Assembly (NCBI GenBank): GCA_027064085.1
Contig: JAMOQH010000105.1
Span: forward strand, 1-40,646
Direction: 5' to 3'
DNA length: 40,646 bases
DNA from: a bacterium
GTDB taxonomy: Bacteria > UBP6 > JAFGXH01
Shown here: positions 33,975 through 40,646 of the stretch, piece by piece
Layout of the letters: every line of letters begins with the position of its first letter
Numbering within the stretch: position 1 is the first letter of the stretch
The notes under the pieces: model-generated
What the model saw: the letters and a program-made list of their open reading frames with translations, nothing else
Databases searched by the model: none
Told to the model about the DNA's origin: nothing
Program-made: the position numbers and the translations under genes

Positions 33975-34246
33975 TTATTTATTGAATTTCTTAAGATTGA
34001 ACTGCCTTTAAATCTTACCACATTTCTAGCCTCAATTTGAGCCTCTTTCATATTTTTAGGATTTCTTCCAATTCTTTCTTTTTTACGATATACTTCAAAG
34101 GTTCCAAATCTAGAAATCTTTAACTTACCCTCTTGCTCTATTTTAGATTTTATTGTTTCAAAAAAAGTATCCACTAGTTCAGCAGCCTCTTTTCTTGAGC
34201 AACTCATTTCTTTAATTATAGAATCAATCAAATCCTTTTTAGTCAT
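33971..34246 (-). CDS. ihfA: IHF-alpha/HU-family DNA-bending protein
   Basis: A 91-residue HU/IHF protein. TKKDLIDSIIKEMSCSRKEA starts the helical dimer body, and the arm contains the DNA-intercalating Pro in RIGRNPKNMKEAQIEARNVVRFK, with IHF-like ending KGSSILRNSIN. Position between rplT and a merR gene is the classic ihfA place, which favours IHF-alpha over HU. GGAGGT precedes the ATG. pheS and pheT, normally located between rplT and ihfA, are not here. Confidence 0.9.
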   Translation of the reverse strand: MTKKDLIDSIIKEMSCSRKEAAELVDTFFETIKSKIEQEGKLKISRFGTFEVYRKKERIGRNPKNMKEAQIEARNVVRFKGSSILRNSINK

Positions 34247-34262
34247 AATATGACCTCCAAGA

Positions 34263-34607
34263 CTAAGCAGTTAATTTCTGAACAATTTTTTTAAATGCAA
34301 CCATATCAGCCACCGCCAATTCTGCAAGCATTTTTCTATCAAGTTCAATATTATTCTTTTTAATCAACCCCATAAACTTACTATATGAAACACCATTCAT
34401 TCTAGAAGCAATATTAATTCTAAGAATCCATAATTTCCTCATCATTCTTTTTCTGACTTTTCTATCTCTAAAAGCAAAATTATGAGCACGAACAACTGCT
34501 TCTTTTGCATTTCTAAAAAGATTTCCTCTTGTTGTTCTATAACCTTTTGCTAGTTTAAGGATCTTTTTTCTTCTCTTTCTGGTGTTAAATCCATTTTTTG
34601 CTCTCAT
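34263..34607 (-). CDS. rplT: 50S ribosomal protein L20
   Basis: A 114-residue protein of standard length. LAKGYRTTRGNLFRNAKEAV and the conserved RDRKVRKRMMRKLWILRINI, followed by GVSYSKFMGLIKKNNIELDRKMLAELAVADMVAF, identify L20, which binds 23S rRNA during early assembly and can repress its own operon in other bacteria. The first residues are MRAKNGFNTRKRRKKILK; MRVK(R)G is usual. It lies 15 bases after rpmI and 16 before ihfA. Confidence 0.98.
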   Translation of the reverse strand: MRAKNGFNTRKRRKKILKLAKGYRTTRGNLFRNAKEAVVRAHNFAFRDRKVRKRMMRKLWILRINIASRMNGVSYSKFMGLIKKNNIELDRKMLAELAVADMVAFKKIVQKLTA

Positions 34608-34622
34608 TTCTTCCTCATAAAT

Positions 34623-34826
34623 TTAAGTATTAGGTAACATTCTTCTAACTTGTTTCATGTTAGTATCATCTACCATTACGATTTCCCTAAGACGTCTTTT
34701 TCTTTTCTTAGTTTTTTTAGTTAAGATATGACTTTTATAAGCCTTTCCACGCTTAAATCCACCACTCTTCTTTTTCTTGAATCTCTTTGCTGCTGCACGA
34801 TTAGTCTTTATCTTGTAACCTGCCAT
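34623..34826 (-). CDS. rpmI: 50S ribosomal protein L35
   Basis: A 67-residue protein. [20 protein letters not shown] is the typical L35 start, so ATG 34826 with GAGGT upstream is chosen over an ATG 33 bases earlier. The body is very basic ([16 protein letters not shown]) and ends in VRRMLPNT, as usual. infC, its common upstream partner, is absent: the operon begins here from its own promoter with a leader of about 20 bases, too short for an L20-binding leader. Confidence 0.97.
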   Translation of the reverse strand: MAGYKIKTNRAAAKRFKKKKSGGFKRGKAYKSHILTKKTKKRKRRLREIVMVDDTNMKQVRRMLPNT

Positions 34827-34850
34827 AATATACCTCATAAAAAGCAATAA

Positions 34851-34879
34851 ACTATACATAATTAAGGCAATAAAGTCAA
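34851..34879 (-). promoter_or_regulatory. Promoter of rpmI-rplT-ihfA-merR
   Basis: On the minus strand TTGACT (34879-34874) and TATAGT (34856-34851) are spaced by 17 bases, 24 bases before ATG 34826. Confidence 0.65.
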
Positions 34880-34905
34880 ATGTTTTTTTTATTTTTCCAA
34901 ATATT

Positions 34906-37119
34906 TTATTTAAAAGTCATACCAAAAATATCAAATAAGAAGGCATAAATATCTGATTGCTCATCTATAATTTGCTCTACGCTCATTCCGTGTCCGTGTC
35001 CAGACTTAGATTTTACCCTCAACAACATAGGTGAGTTCCCCTTATTATGTTTTTGCAACATTGCAACAAATTTTCTTGCATGAAGAGGAGCTACCCTATC
35101 ATCACTGTCAGCAGTTGCTACCATTGTTGCAGGATAATCTGCATCTTTTACATTATGATATGGAGAATATTTATGTAAATATTCAAATTCTTTTTTAGAG
35201 TGTTCTGCATTTCCATATTCAGGAATCCAATAATGGCCAACTAAAAACTTATGAAACCTTAACATATCGGTTAGAGGAACTTGACATACTACTGCACCAA
35301 AAAGTTTCGGTTGCTGAACCATTACAGCAGAAACAAGAAGCCCACCGTTACTTCCACCCATAATTGCTAATTTTTTATTATTGGTATATTTCTTTTCAAT
35401 TAAATACTTAGCAGCATAAATAAAATCATCAAAAACATTTTGTTTTTTATCAAGCATTCCAGCTTTATGCCACTCTTCTCCATATTCACCGCCACCTCTC
35501 AAGTTAGCAATAGCAAATACTCCACCATTTCTCATCCATAAAAGTCTAATTGTAGAAAACCAAGGAGTTAGGCTTATATTAAATCCACCGTACCCATATA
35601 ATAAAGTTGGATTATTTCCATCTAATTTTAAACCTTTTTTATATACTATAAACATTGGAATTTTAGTACCATCTTTTGAACTGTAAAAGATTTGTTTTGC
35701 CTCAAAATCATCTTTATTGAAATCTAATTCTGTTTTAAATAATTCTATTAGTTTATCAGTCTTGAAGTCATAATCATAAATTACTCCAGGATATAAAAAA
35801 GATGTAAAAGTAATAAAAACTTTGTTGTTAGCTTGTTTACCAGATATTCTAGAAGAACCAACAGTTGGAAGTTTAATTTCTTTTAAAAACTTACCATTTA
35901 AATCAAAAATTGCCAACTCTGAATGCACATCTTTCATATAATTTGTAAAGATTGAATTATTTGAAACAAATGCAGCATCAAGAGTTCTATCTTTACTTTC
36001 TTTTACTATTTCTATTAATTTTTTACTTTTATTTTTTAAATTTACTTTTACAATTCTTTTTTTAGGAGCATTTTTGTCAGTTAATACATATAAAGTATTT
36101 TTAATATTTCCAATTACCTCATAAGAAGCATCAAATTTATCAAATAGTTTTTTTATTAACACTTTTGGATAACCAGAACTATCATTTTTACCTAAAGATG
36201 AATAGTAAATCATTGTTTTTGGATCTGTACCTTCCCACACATAAATAATTAAATATTTCCCATCTTCTGTGATTTGTGGAGCAAAAGCATGTTTAGGAAA
36301 TTTATCTTCTTGATAAATTAATTTATCTTTTGATTGCTCAGTACCTAACTTGTGATAGTATAACTTATGATTTAATGTTCGTTCTTCTTTTTTTACAGTT
36401 TTTGGATCTGGATACCTTCCATAAAAAAAACCATTACTTCCATTCCAAGCAATAGAAGAATATCTCATGTTCAATAATTTTTCATCATATAATTTATTGG
36501 TTTTTAAATTTTTTATATAGTAAGTTTGATTATCTTTTCCACCTTCAGATGCTCCATAAACCATTAATGATGCATCTGAATTTAGATATATCCCGCCTAA
36601 AGAAGTTGTACCATCTTTTGATAATTTATTAGGATCTATTACAATTTCTCCTTCTTTTTTAATATCTTTTGTTCTATAAAATACAGACTGAGGTTGCAAG
36701 CCATCATTTTTATAATAAAAGTAGTAATTTCCTTTCTTCATTACTGAACTATAACGAGTATAATTAAAGAGTTTTCTATATTTTTTTGCAATTTTTTCTT
36801 TTAACTCTCCATTTAAATAACTTTTTGTAAAATCATTTTGAGCCTTGACCCAACTTTTTACATTTTTATTTTTATCATCTTCAAGCCATTGGTATGGATC
36901 TTTGACAACTGTACCAAAGTAACTATCTTCAACAATTTTTTCAATAGTTTTAGGATATAGCAATTTATTTTTACCCAATTTAATCTCCTTTTTATCTTTA
37001 ATAACAATTCCACCATAGCCTTGCTTTTCTTGGGAGTCTTTTTTATGTGTTTCAACTTTATTATTTGAACTACATGAATAAGTAAATAATAAAACCAATG
37101 TTAATAATAGTAATTTCAT
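34906..37119 (-). CDS. Prolyl oligopeptidase (family S9A), predicted lipoprotein
   Basis: A 737-residue serine peptidase. ATG 37119 is chosen because the codons of an upstream TTG start overlap the GGAGG ribosome site. The signal peptide has lipobox FTYSC, so it is anchored in the envelope. Residues about 50-420 are the beta-propeller (starting [18 protein letters not shown]). The C-terminal alpha/beta-hydrolase has catalytic Ser in GGSNGGLL (about 590), Asp in [11 protein letters not shown] (about 674) and His in KSGHGHGM (about 708). It would cut short peptides after proline. It is monocistronic with its own promoter and is followed by the ribosomal operon. Confidence 0.95.
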   Translation of the reverse strand: MKLLLLTLVLLFTYSCSSNNKVETHKKDSQEKQGYGGIVIKDKKEIKLGKNKLLYPKTIEKIVEDSYFGTVVKDPYQWLEDDKNKNVKSWVKAQNDFTKSYLNGELKEKIAKKYRKLFNYTRYSSVMKKGNYYFYYKNDGLQPQSVFYRTKDIKKEGEIVIDPNKLSKDGTTSLGGIYLNSDASLMVYGASEGGKDNQTYYIKNLKTNKLYDEKLLNMRYSSIAWNGSNGFFYGRYPDPKTVKKEERTLNHKLYYHKLGTEQSKDKLIYQEDKFPKHAFAPQITEDGKYLIIYVWEGTDPKTMIYYSSLGKNDSSGYPKVLIKKLFDKFDASYEVIGNIKNTLYVLTDKNAPKKRIVKVNLKNKSKKLIEIVKESKDRTLDAAFVSNNSIFTNYMKDVHSELAIFDLNGKFLKEIKLPTVGSSRISGKQANNKVFITFTSFLYPGVIYDYDFKTDKLIELFKTELDFNKDDFEAKQIFYSSKDGTKIPMFIVYKKGLKLDGNNPTLLYGYGGFNISLTPWFSTIRLLWMRNGGVFAIANLRGGGEYGEEWHKAGMLDKKQNVFDDFIYAAKYLIEKKYTNNKKLAIMGGSNGGLLVSAVMVQQPKLFGAVVCQVPLTDMLRFHKFLVGHYWIPEYGNAEHSKKEFEYLHKYSPYHNVKDADYPATMVATADSDDRVAPLHARKFVAMLQKHNKGNSPMLLRVKSKSGHGHGMSVEQIIDEQSDIYAFLFDIFGMTFK

Positions 37120-37149
37120 GATTTCCTCCAAAATTTAAATCATTAAAAC

Positions 37150-37178
37150 TATATAGCATAATAAAATTTTATTATCAA
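37150..37178 (-). promoter_or_regulatory. Promoter of the prolyl oligopeptidase gene
   Basis: On the minus strand TTGATA (37178-37173) and TATATA (37155-37150) are spaced by 17 bases, 30 bases before ATG 37119. Confidence 0.5.
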
Positions 37179-37245
37179 AAGGTTTAGTTTTTTGTGATAA
37201 AAACTAGCAAGCTACAAATTGGCATATAATCATATTTATATAAAA

Positions 37246-37274
37246 TTGATTTTATAGCAATATTATTGTAATAT
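37246..37274 (+). promoter_or_regulatory. Promoter of the DUF4388/Roadblock gene
   Basis: TTGATT (37246-37251) and TAATAT (37269-37274) are spaced by 17 bases. AAGGGGGG at 37296-37303 is an unusually strong purine ribosome site for ATG 37310. Confidence 0.45.
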
Positions 37275-37309
37275 ACTGAACCTAGCTGTTTTTTTAAGGG
37301 GGGTATTAT

Positions 37310-38086
37310 ATGGAAAACGAAACATCTGCTTTTGAAGATAGTTTTAGTGGAATAATAAAAAAGATATCTTTATTTGATTACATACAATTAATAATAATGA
37401 CAAGAAAAAATAAAACAATAGAAGTAAAACAAAATAAATATAGCGGAGTAATTCAGATAGTAAATGGAAAAATAACTTTTTCAAAATCCTCAACGGGGAA
37501 ACTTGGAATGGATGCTCTTTTAGAAATAATGTTACTAGATAATGGCGGTTTCTCTGAAATTGATGAAGATGTTGAATTCACTTCAAATATACAAGATAAT
37601 GGTAATATTTTATTACAAATTGCAGAATTTATGGATAAAATAAAAAACAGTGAAATAAAAGCTGAAAATATTATTAAAAAAACATCTCCTAACGATAGTA
37701 AATGTAAATTAATAATGAACAAATTAAAAAAAAGTAATCTCCTTGAAACTTGGGGTAAAAAAATAAGTGGAGTAGAAGAAATTGCAATTGTAAGTATGAA
37801 AGACAAAATACTTGCAAGTACAACTTTCCATGAGAACAAAGAAATGTTTTTGTACTCATTATATCTTATTGAACTTATGAAAGATGCAATTAGTTCATTT
37901 AAAGTTTCTAAATTTGGTAAATTTAAAGAACTTACACTGGCATCAGATGAATATCATGTTCTTATGCAAATGATTAATAATGATTTTTTTATTGGCGTTG
38001 CTATTTCAAAAGAAGTAGGTAGTCTTGGTTTTGTCAAGCTAGAATTAAAAAAATTAATACCTCAAATAGATGAATTACTAAACTAA
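37310..38086 (+). CDS. DUF4388 (PATAN) plus Roadblock/LC7-like protein
   Basis: A 258-residue cytoplasmic protein. Residues about 10-85 fit DUF4388: FSGIIKKISLFDYIQLIIMTRKNKTIEVKQ, then GVIQIVNGKITFSKSSTGKLGMDAL. Residues about 150-258 fit a Roadblock/LC7 (MglB-like) fold: GVEEIAIVSMKDKILASTT, then YHVLMQMINNDFFIGVAISKEVGSLGFVKLELKK. In Myxococcus such domains control small Ras-like GTPases such as MglA, and DUF4388 occurs in signalling proteins with unclear function. No MglA gene is in the window. It is monocistronic and convergent with tsaB. Domain calls are from remembered patterns. Confidence 0.75.
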   Translation: MENETSAFEDSFSGIIKKISLFDYIQLIIMTRKNKTIEVKQNKYSGVIQIVNGKITFSKSSTGKLGMDALLEIMLLDNGGFSEIDEDVEFTSNIQDNGNILLQIAEFMDKIKNSEIKAENIIKKTSPNDSKCKLIMNKLKKSNLLETWGKKISGVEEIAIVSMKDKILASTTFHENKEMFLYSLYLIELMKDAISSFKVSKFGKFKELTLASDEYHVLMQMINNDFFIGVAISKEVGSLGFVKLELKKLIPQIDELLN

Positions 38087-38101
38087 TTATTCAAGCAATA
38101 T

Positions 38102-38710
38102 TTAAACTTTTTTTGTAACAAATTGCTTATAATAATAAGGAGTTAAAGAAATTATATTTTCTATATCACCCTTTTCTGATTTATAATCAGAAAAGTTAAT
38201 CATATCTATTAAATCTATATTATATTCATTTATATCAAAATCAGGTTTTACACCTATAAACAAAGGGTTTTCTATCTTTTTTGCATCTTCATAAGAAATT
38301 AATTTAACATCTTCAATAATCTTAAAATCATTATCAGTTTTTCTATATTTTCCATAGTGAAAAAACTTTAAAAACTCCCTACTCCCCCCCATAATAACAT
38401 TAACTTCTCCATTTTGAGTAAAAGCCATTAATTCTAGTAGATTTAGAGGAATAATTTCTATATCCGGAACAGACACCTTTAATCCCTTGGCGAATGTTAA
38501 AAAAAATCTTAAAGAAGTAAAAGAACCAGGGCCATTTATAAATGCAAATCTTTTAATTTCATTAAATTTAACTCCAGCATTATCAAATAAGTCATAGAAA
38601 TTTTCACTTATTCGTCTTTCATTAACTTCTAAATTGAATAGTATTTTGTTATTATCCATAATCCAATATTTTGTTTCGTCATAAAAAGTATAAATATATA
38701 AATCAACCAT
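38102..38710 (-). CDS. tsaB: TsaB, tRNA threonylcarbamoyladenosine factor
   Basis: A 202-residue divergent member of the YeaZ/TsaB family. The key segment FAFINGPGSFTSLRFFLTFAKGL (usual GPGSFTGLR) is clear near residue 56. The expected N-terminal strand with an ASKH nucleotide-binding Asp (LaiDTS) is replaced by LYIYTFYDETKYW, as in other diverged TsaB proteins that do not bind ATP themselves. It scaffolds TsaD and TsaE in making t6A37 in ANN-decoding tRNAs. It overlaps cca by 8 bases, grouping two tRNA-maturation genes. tsaD, tsaE and rimI are not here. Confidence 0.8.
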   Translation of the reverse strand: MVDLYIYTFYDETKYWIMDNNKILFNLEVNERRISENFYDLFDNAGVKFNEIKRFAFINGPGSFTSLRFFLTFAKGLKVSVPDIEIIPLNLLELMAFTQNGEVNVIMGGSREFLKFFHYGKYRKTDNDFKIIEDVKLISYEDAKKIENPLFIGVKPDFDINEYNIDLIDMINFSDYKSEKGDIENIISLTPYYYKQFVTKKV

Positions 38711-40070
38711 AATTATCTTCCTTATAAATTTTTTCTATAAAATTAAGTAAATTTTCTTTTTCATTGTTTTTAGGGTCTTTAAGTACAAATAAAAGTGTTT
38801 TTTGTAGAATTTCTCCTACTGCCTTCGATGGTTTAATATTAAGTTTATCCATTACATCTTTACCATTAATAGCTAAATCATTTATGTTAAATACCGTTTC
38901 TTGCTCAAGCATTATATCTATTCTTTCAAATAACTCTTTATATAATTTATCTTTATATTCAGGATTCCCCGCACTTGCATCAGCAATTCTAATTTCAAGC
39001 AAATAATTTAAATGTTTTATGCCAACTTTATTTATAAATCTTCTAATTGTACTATCTTTCCATTCTTGAGTATAATGGAACATATGATTTCTTACTAAAT
39101 GCTTAACTACTTTTACGATACTACTTGGATATTTAAGTCTTTTTAATATATTTTCAACTAAATCTGCCCCAATAACTTCATGATTATAAAAAGTAGCTTT
39201 TCCTCGTATCATTCTTTTAGTACTAGGCTTAGCAATATCATGAAATAAAACAGCAAGTCTAATAATTAAATCTTTTTTACTATTATCAAGAGCATGTAAT
39301 ATATGCTCATATACATCATATATATGATATTTATTTTGATTTATGCCAATACATTTAACTAATTCGGGTAAAAAATGTTGCAATAAACCACTCTTTTCTA
39401 AAAGTCTAATTCCCCTTGATGGGGTATCCAATAAAAGAATTTTACTAAATTCATCATTAATTCTTTCTATAGAAACTTTTGTAATATTATTATTTAGTAA
39501 CTTTATTGCATCAAAAACATCTTTATTTATATTAAAATCTAATTTTACTGCAAATCTAATTGCTCTCATCATTCTTAGAGCATCTTCATTAAATCTATCA
39601 ATAGGATTATTTATTGCAATTATTTTTTTTTCTTTTAAATGTTCGATTCCACTAAATAAATCTATAAATTCATTATTTATAGGATTATAAGCAAAAGCAT
39701 TTATGGTAAAATCTCTTCTTTTCAAATCCTCATTAATTGTTTTTGAATATTCAATTGTTTCAGGCCTTCTAAAATCCTTATATTCACCGTCTTTTCTGTA
39801 AGTTGTAACTTCAATATTAAAATCACCTTTTACTATAGTTACAGTACCATGCTTAATTCCAGTTTCTATAACTTTATCAAAAATACTAATAATTATTTCC
39901 GGACTTGCATCTGTTGTAATATCATAATCATAAATACTTCTATTTAATAAAATATCTCTAACAGCCCCACCTACAAGATGAGCCTTATAACCATTGTTAA
40001 CAATTTCTTTTACTACATAAATCACTTCAAGTGGATACTTATGTTTTTCTAATTTTTTTATATCAATCAT
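38703..40070 (-). CDS. cca: CCA-adding / poly(A) polymerase-family tRNA nucleotidyltransferase with HD domain
   Basis: A 455-residue class II nucleotidyltransferase. HLVGGAVRDILLNRSIYDYDITTDA near residue 33 holds the G-G-x-(V)RD and metal-binding D-x-D. DLKRRDFTINAFAYNP and FNEDALRMMRAIRFA carry the nucleotide-selecting and RRD-type motifs. The HD phosphohydrolase domain (RLAVLFHDIAKPSTK, about 250) is followed by a helical C-terminus. HD-containing members usually add CCA to tRNA 3' ends; A-only or PAP activity cannot be excluded. It begins one base after the PEGA gene stops and overlaps tsaB, so the three are one unit. Confidence 0.93.
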   Translation of the reverse strand: MIDIKKLEKHKYPLEVIYVVKEIVNNGYKAHLVGGAVRDILLNRSIYDYDITTDASPEIIISIFDKVIETGIKHGTVTIVKGDFNIEVTTYRKDGEYKDFRRPETIEYSKTINEDLKRRDFTINAFAYNPINNEFIDLFSGIEHLKEKKIIAINNPIDRFNEDALRMMRAIRFAVKLDFNINKDVFDAIKLLNNNITKVSIERINDEFSKILLLDTPSRGIRLLEKSGLLQHFLPELVKCIGINQNKYHIYDVYEHILHALDNSKKDLIIRLAVLFHDIAKPSTKRMIRGKATFYNHEVIGADLVENILKRLKYPSSIVKVVKHLVRNHMFHYTQEWKDSTIRRFINKVGIKHLNYLLEIRIADASAGNPEYKDKLYKELFERIDIMLEQETVFNINDLAINGKDVMDKLNIKPSKAVGEILQKTLLFVLKDPKNNEKENLLNFIEKIYKEDNYG

Positions 40071-40071
40071 T

Positions 40072-40646
40072 TTAATTTAATTTAAACCTAAATTCTTTTT
40101 TTTCACCAGCCTTAATATTTATCATTTTTATTCCTCTTGACTTACCACTTGAATCTTTAATTTCAAGTTTATGCTTACCTGGTTTAACCTTATATCCTAA
40201 TCTTGTTACAGATGAAATTTTTCTACCATCTAAATATATATCTCCAAAAGGGATTACATATATATCAAGTATTGCCTTTCTCGTTTTATATATCCTCTTT
40301 TTTATCTTTTTGGGGTGAGTTTTTTCTTTATTTACAGGATGAGTCAACGACTTGTCCTTACTGTCCACAGGATGAGTCAACGACTCCTCCTTACTGTCCG
40401 CAGGATGAGTCAACGACTTGTCCTTACTGTCCACAGGATGAGTCAACGACTTGTCTTTATTATTCACAGGATGAATCAACGACTCCTCCTTACTGTCCAC
40501 AGGATGAGTCAACGACTTGTCTTTATTATTCACAGAATGAGTCAACGACTCCTCCTTACTGTGCATAGTAGCTAGTTTTTGATTTACATTACTATTTTTA
40601 TTGAGGGTAAAAACGAATAAAATAATATTAAAAACTAGAAGTACAC
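40072..40646 (-). CDS. PEGA-domain membrane-anchored protein with 11-residue repeats (N-terminus off window)
   Basis: The frame is open from stop 40074-40072 to the right edge, so the start lies outside; the first Met inside (40566) is not the start. The visible N-terminus reads VLLVFNIILFVFTLNK, a probable membrane anchor or signal sequence, then a short linker. Seven copies of an 11-residue unit follow (K-D/E-K/E-S-L-T-H-P-V-D/N-S/N), then a basic stretch (KKIKKRIYKTRK). The last 65 residues (IPFGDIYLDGRKISSVTRLGYKVKPGKHKLEI) are a PEGA domain, a surface-layer or envelope-binding beta-fold. Repeat length differences would change the reach of the PEGA domain from the membrane. It is the first visible gene of the cca-tsaB unit. 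Confidence 0.8.
   Translation of the reverse strand, partial: VLLVFNIILFVFTLNKNSNVNQKLATMHSKEESLTHSVNNKDKSLTHPVDSKEESLIHPVNNKDKSLTHPVDSKDKSLTHPADSKEESLTHPVDSKDKSLTHPVNKEKTHPKKIKKRIYKTRKAILDIYVIPFGDIYLDGRKISSVTRLGYKVKPGKHKLEIKDSSGKSRGIKMINIKAGEKKEFRFKLN
40334..40564 (-). repeat. 33-bp tandem repeat, seven copies
   Basis: Seven head-to-tail 33-base units fill exactly 231 bases. Each begins ACAGGATGAGTCAACGACT on the plus strand or differs by one base. Two variants alternate in the second half of the unit (TGTCCTTACTGTCC or CCTCCTTACTGTCC, and a TTTATTATTC form). Units are 11 codons and keep the frame. Confidence 0.95.

Noticed and set aside
40334-40564. CRISPR array
   Set aside because: The 33-base units are directly adjacent with no variable spacers, and they are coding in frame with a PEGA protein.
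40203-40575. Plus-strand open frames over the 33-bp repeat
   Set aside because: They are shadows of the repeat; the minus-strand frame has a recognisable domain and a consistent operon.
1-40646. tRNA, rRNA, prophage or insertion sequence
   Set aside because: No cloverleaf, rRNA segment, transposase or phage structural gene was recognised on either strand.

Overview
The window is a very AT-rich chromosomal segment from a Gram-negative bacterium. Outer-membrane and periplasmic markers are present: an outer-membrane barrel protein, an OmpH/Skp chaperone, and many signal peptides with lipoboxes. Several architectures are typical of the Myxococcota/deltaproteobacterial grade: large disulfide-rich repeat lipoproteins, an MJ0042-type zinc ribbon plus GYF_2 plus TPR protein, a MopE-type Asp/Cys metal-binding motif, a DUF4388 plus Roadblock protein, PEGA and Kelch lipoproteins, and an rplT-ihfA-merR order. 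The low G+C is unusual for that grade, so the placement is an inference. TAA, TAG and TGA all behave as stops. No rRNA, tRNA, CRISPR array or intact insertion sequence was recognised, and no gene-free stretch exceeds 300 bases.

Layout. 1-1050: the tail of an unidentified gene, an MntA-type antitoxin, a HepT toxin gene broken by an in-frame TGA, then a short G+C-richer intergenic patch with palindromes. 1051-2700: a DUF1703-type AAA-ATPase/PD-(D/E)XK protein whose 3' end is partly duplicated downstream around a hairpin. 2714-4528 (-): a Cys-rich lipoprotein with an OB-fold-like region. 4680-8847: an orphan ABC ATPase, then uppS and frr (-), then a BI-1 membrane protein and a winged-helix AAA+ ATPase (+). 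8938-15904 (-): an apparent five-gene operon, grpE-dnaK-zinc ribbon/TPR-comF-outer membrane protein, behind one strong promoter. 16125-18604 (+): a DsbD-like thiol reductant carrier and two Hsp20 chaperones. 18618-26481 (-): two giant paralogous Cys-rich lipoproteins, nadC and a BtuF-like binding protein, with a pair of palindromes before the last gene. 26617-26796 (-): a 59-residue zinc-ribbon protein. 26987-31977 (+): a tightly packed operon of CheY, TPR plus two cNMP domains, a TPR lipoprotein, and a membrane protein with a MopE motif and a degenerate sulfatase-like domain. 31966-34826 (-): rpmI-rplT-ihfA-merR, then skp and a Kelch lipoprotein; pheST is absent from its usual place. 34906-37119 (-): a lipoprotein prolyl oligopeptidase. 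37310-38086 (+): DUF4388/Roadblock. 38102-40646 (-): a PEGA protein with a 33-bp repeat (running off the right edge), a CCA-adding-type enzyme and tsaB.

How it fits together. The main theme is envelope biology: proteins with very many predicted disulfides, a thiol-reductant exporter, periplasmic and cytosolic chaperones, and TPR/Kelch/PEGA scaffolds. Most other genes are housekeeping (translation, tRNA maturation, NAD and undecaprenyl phosphate synthesis). The best candidate for an undescribed system is the CheY/double-cNMP/TPR-lipoprotein/pseudo-sulfatase operon at 26987-31977. The twin giant lipoproteins and the paired palindromes at 19404-19436 come next.
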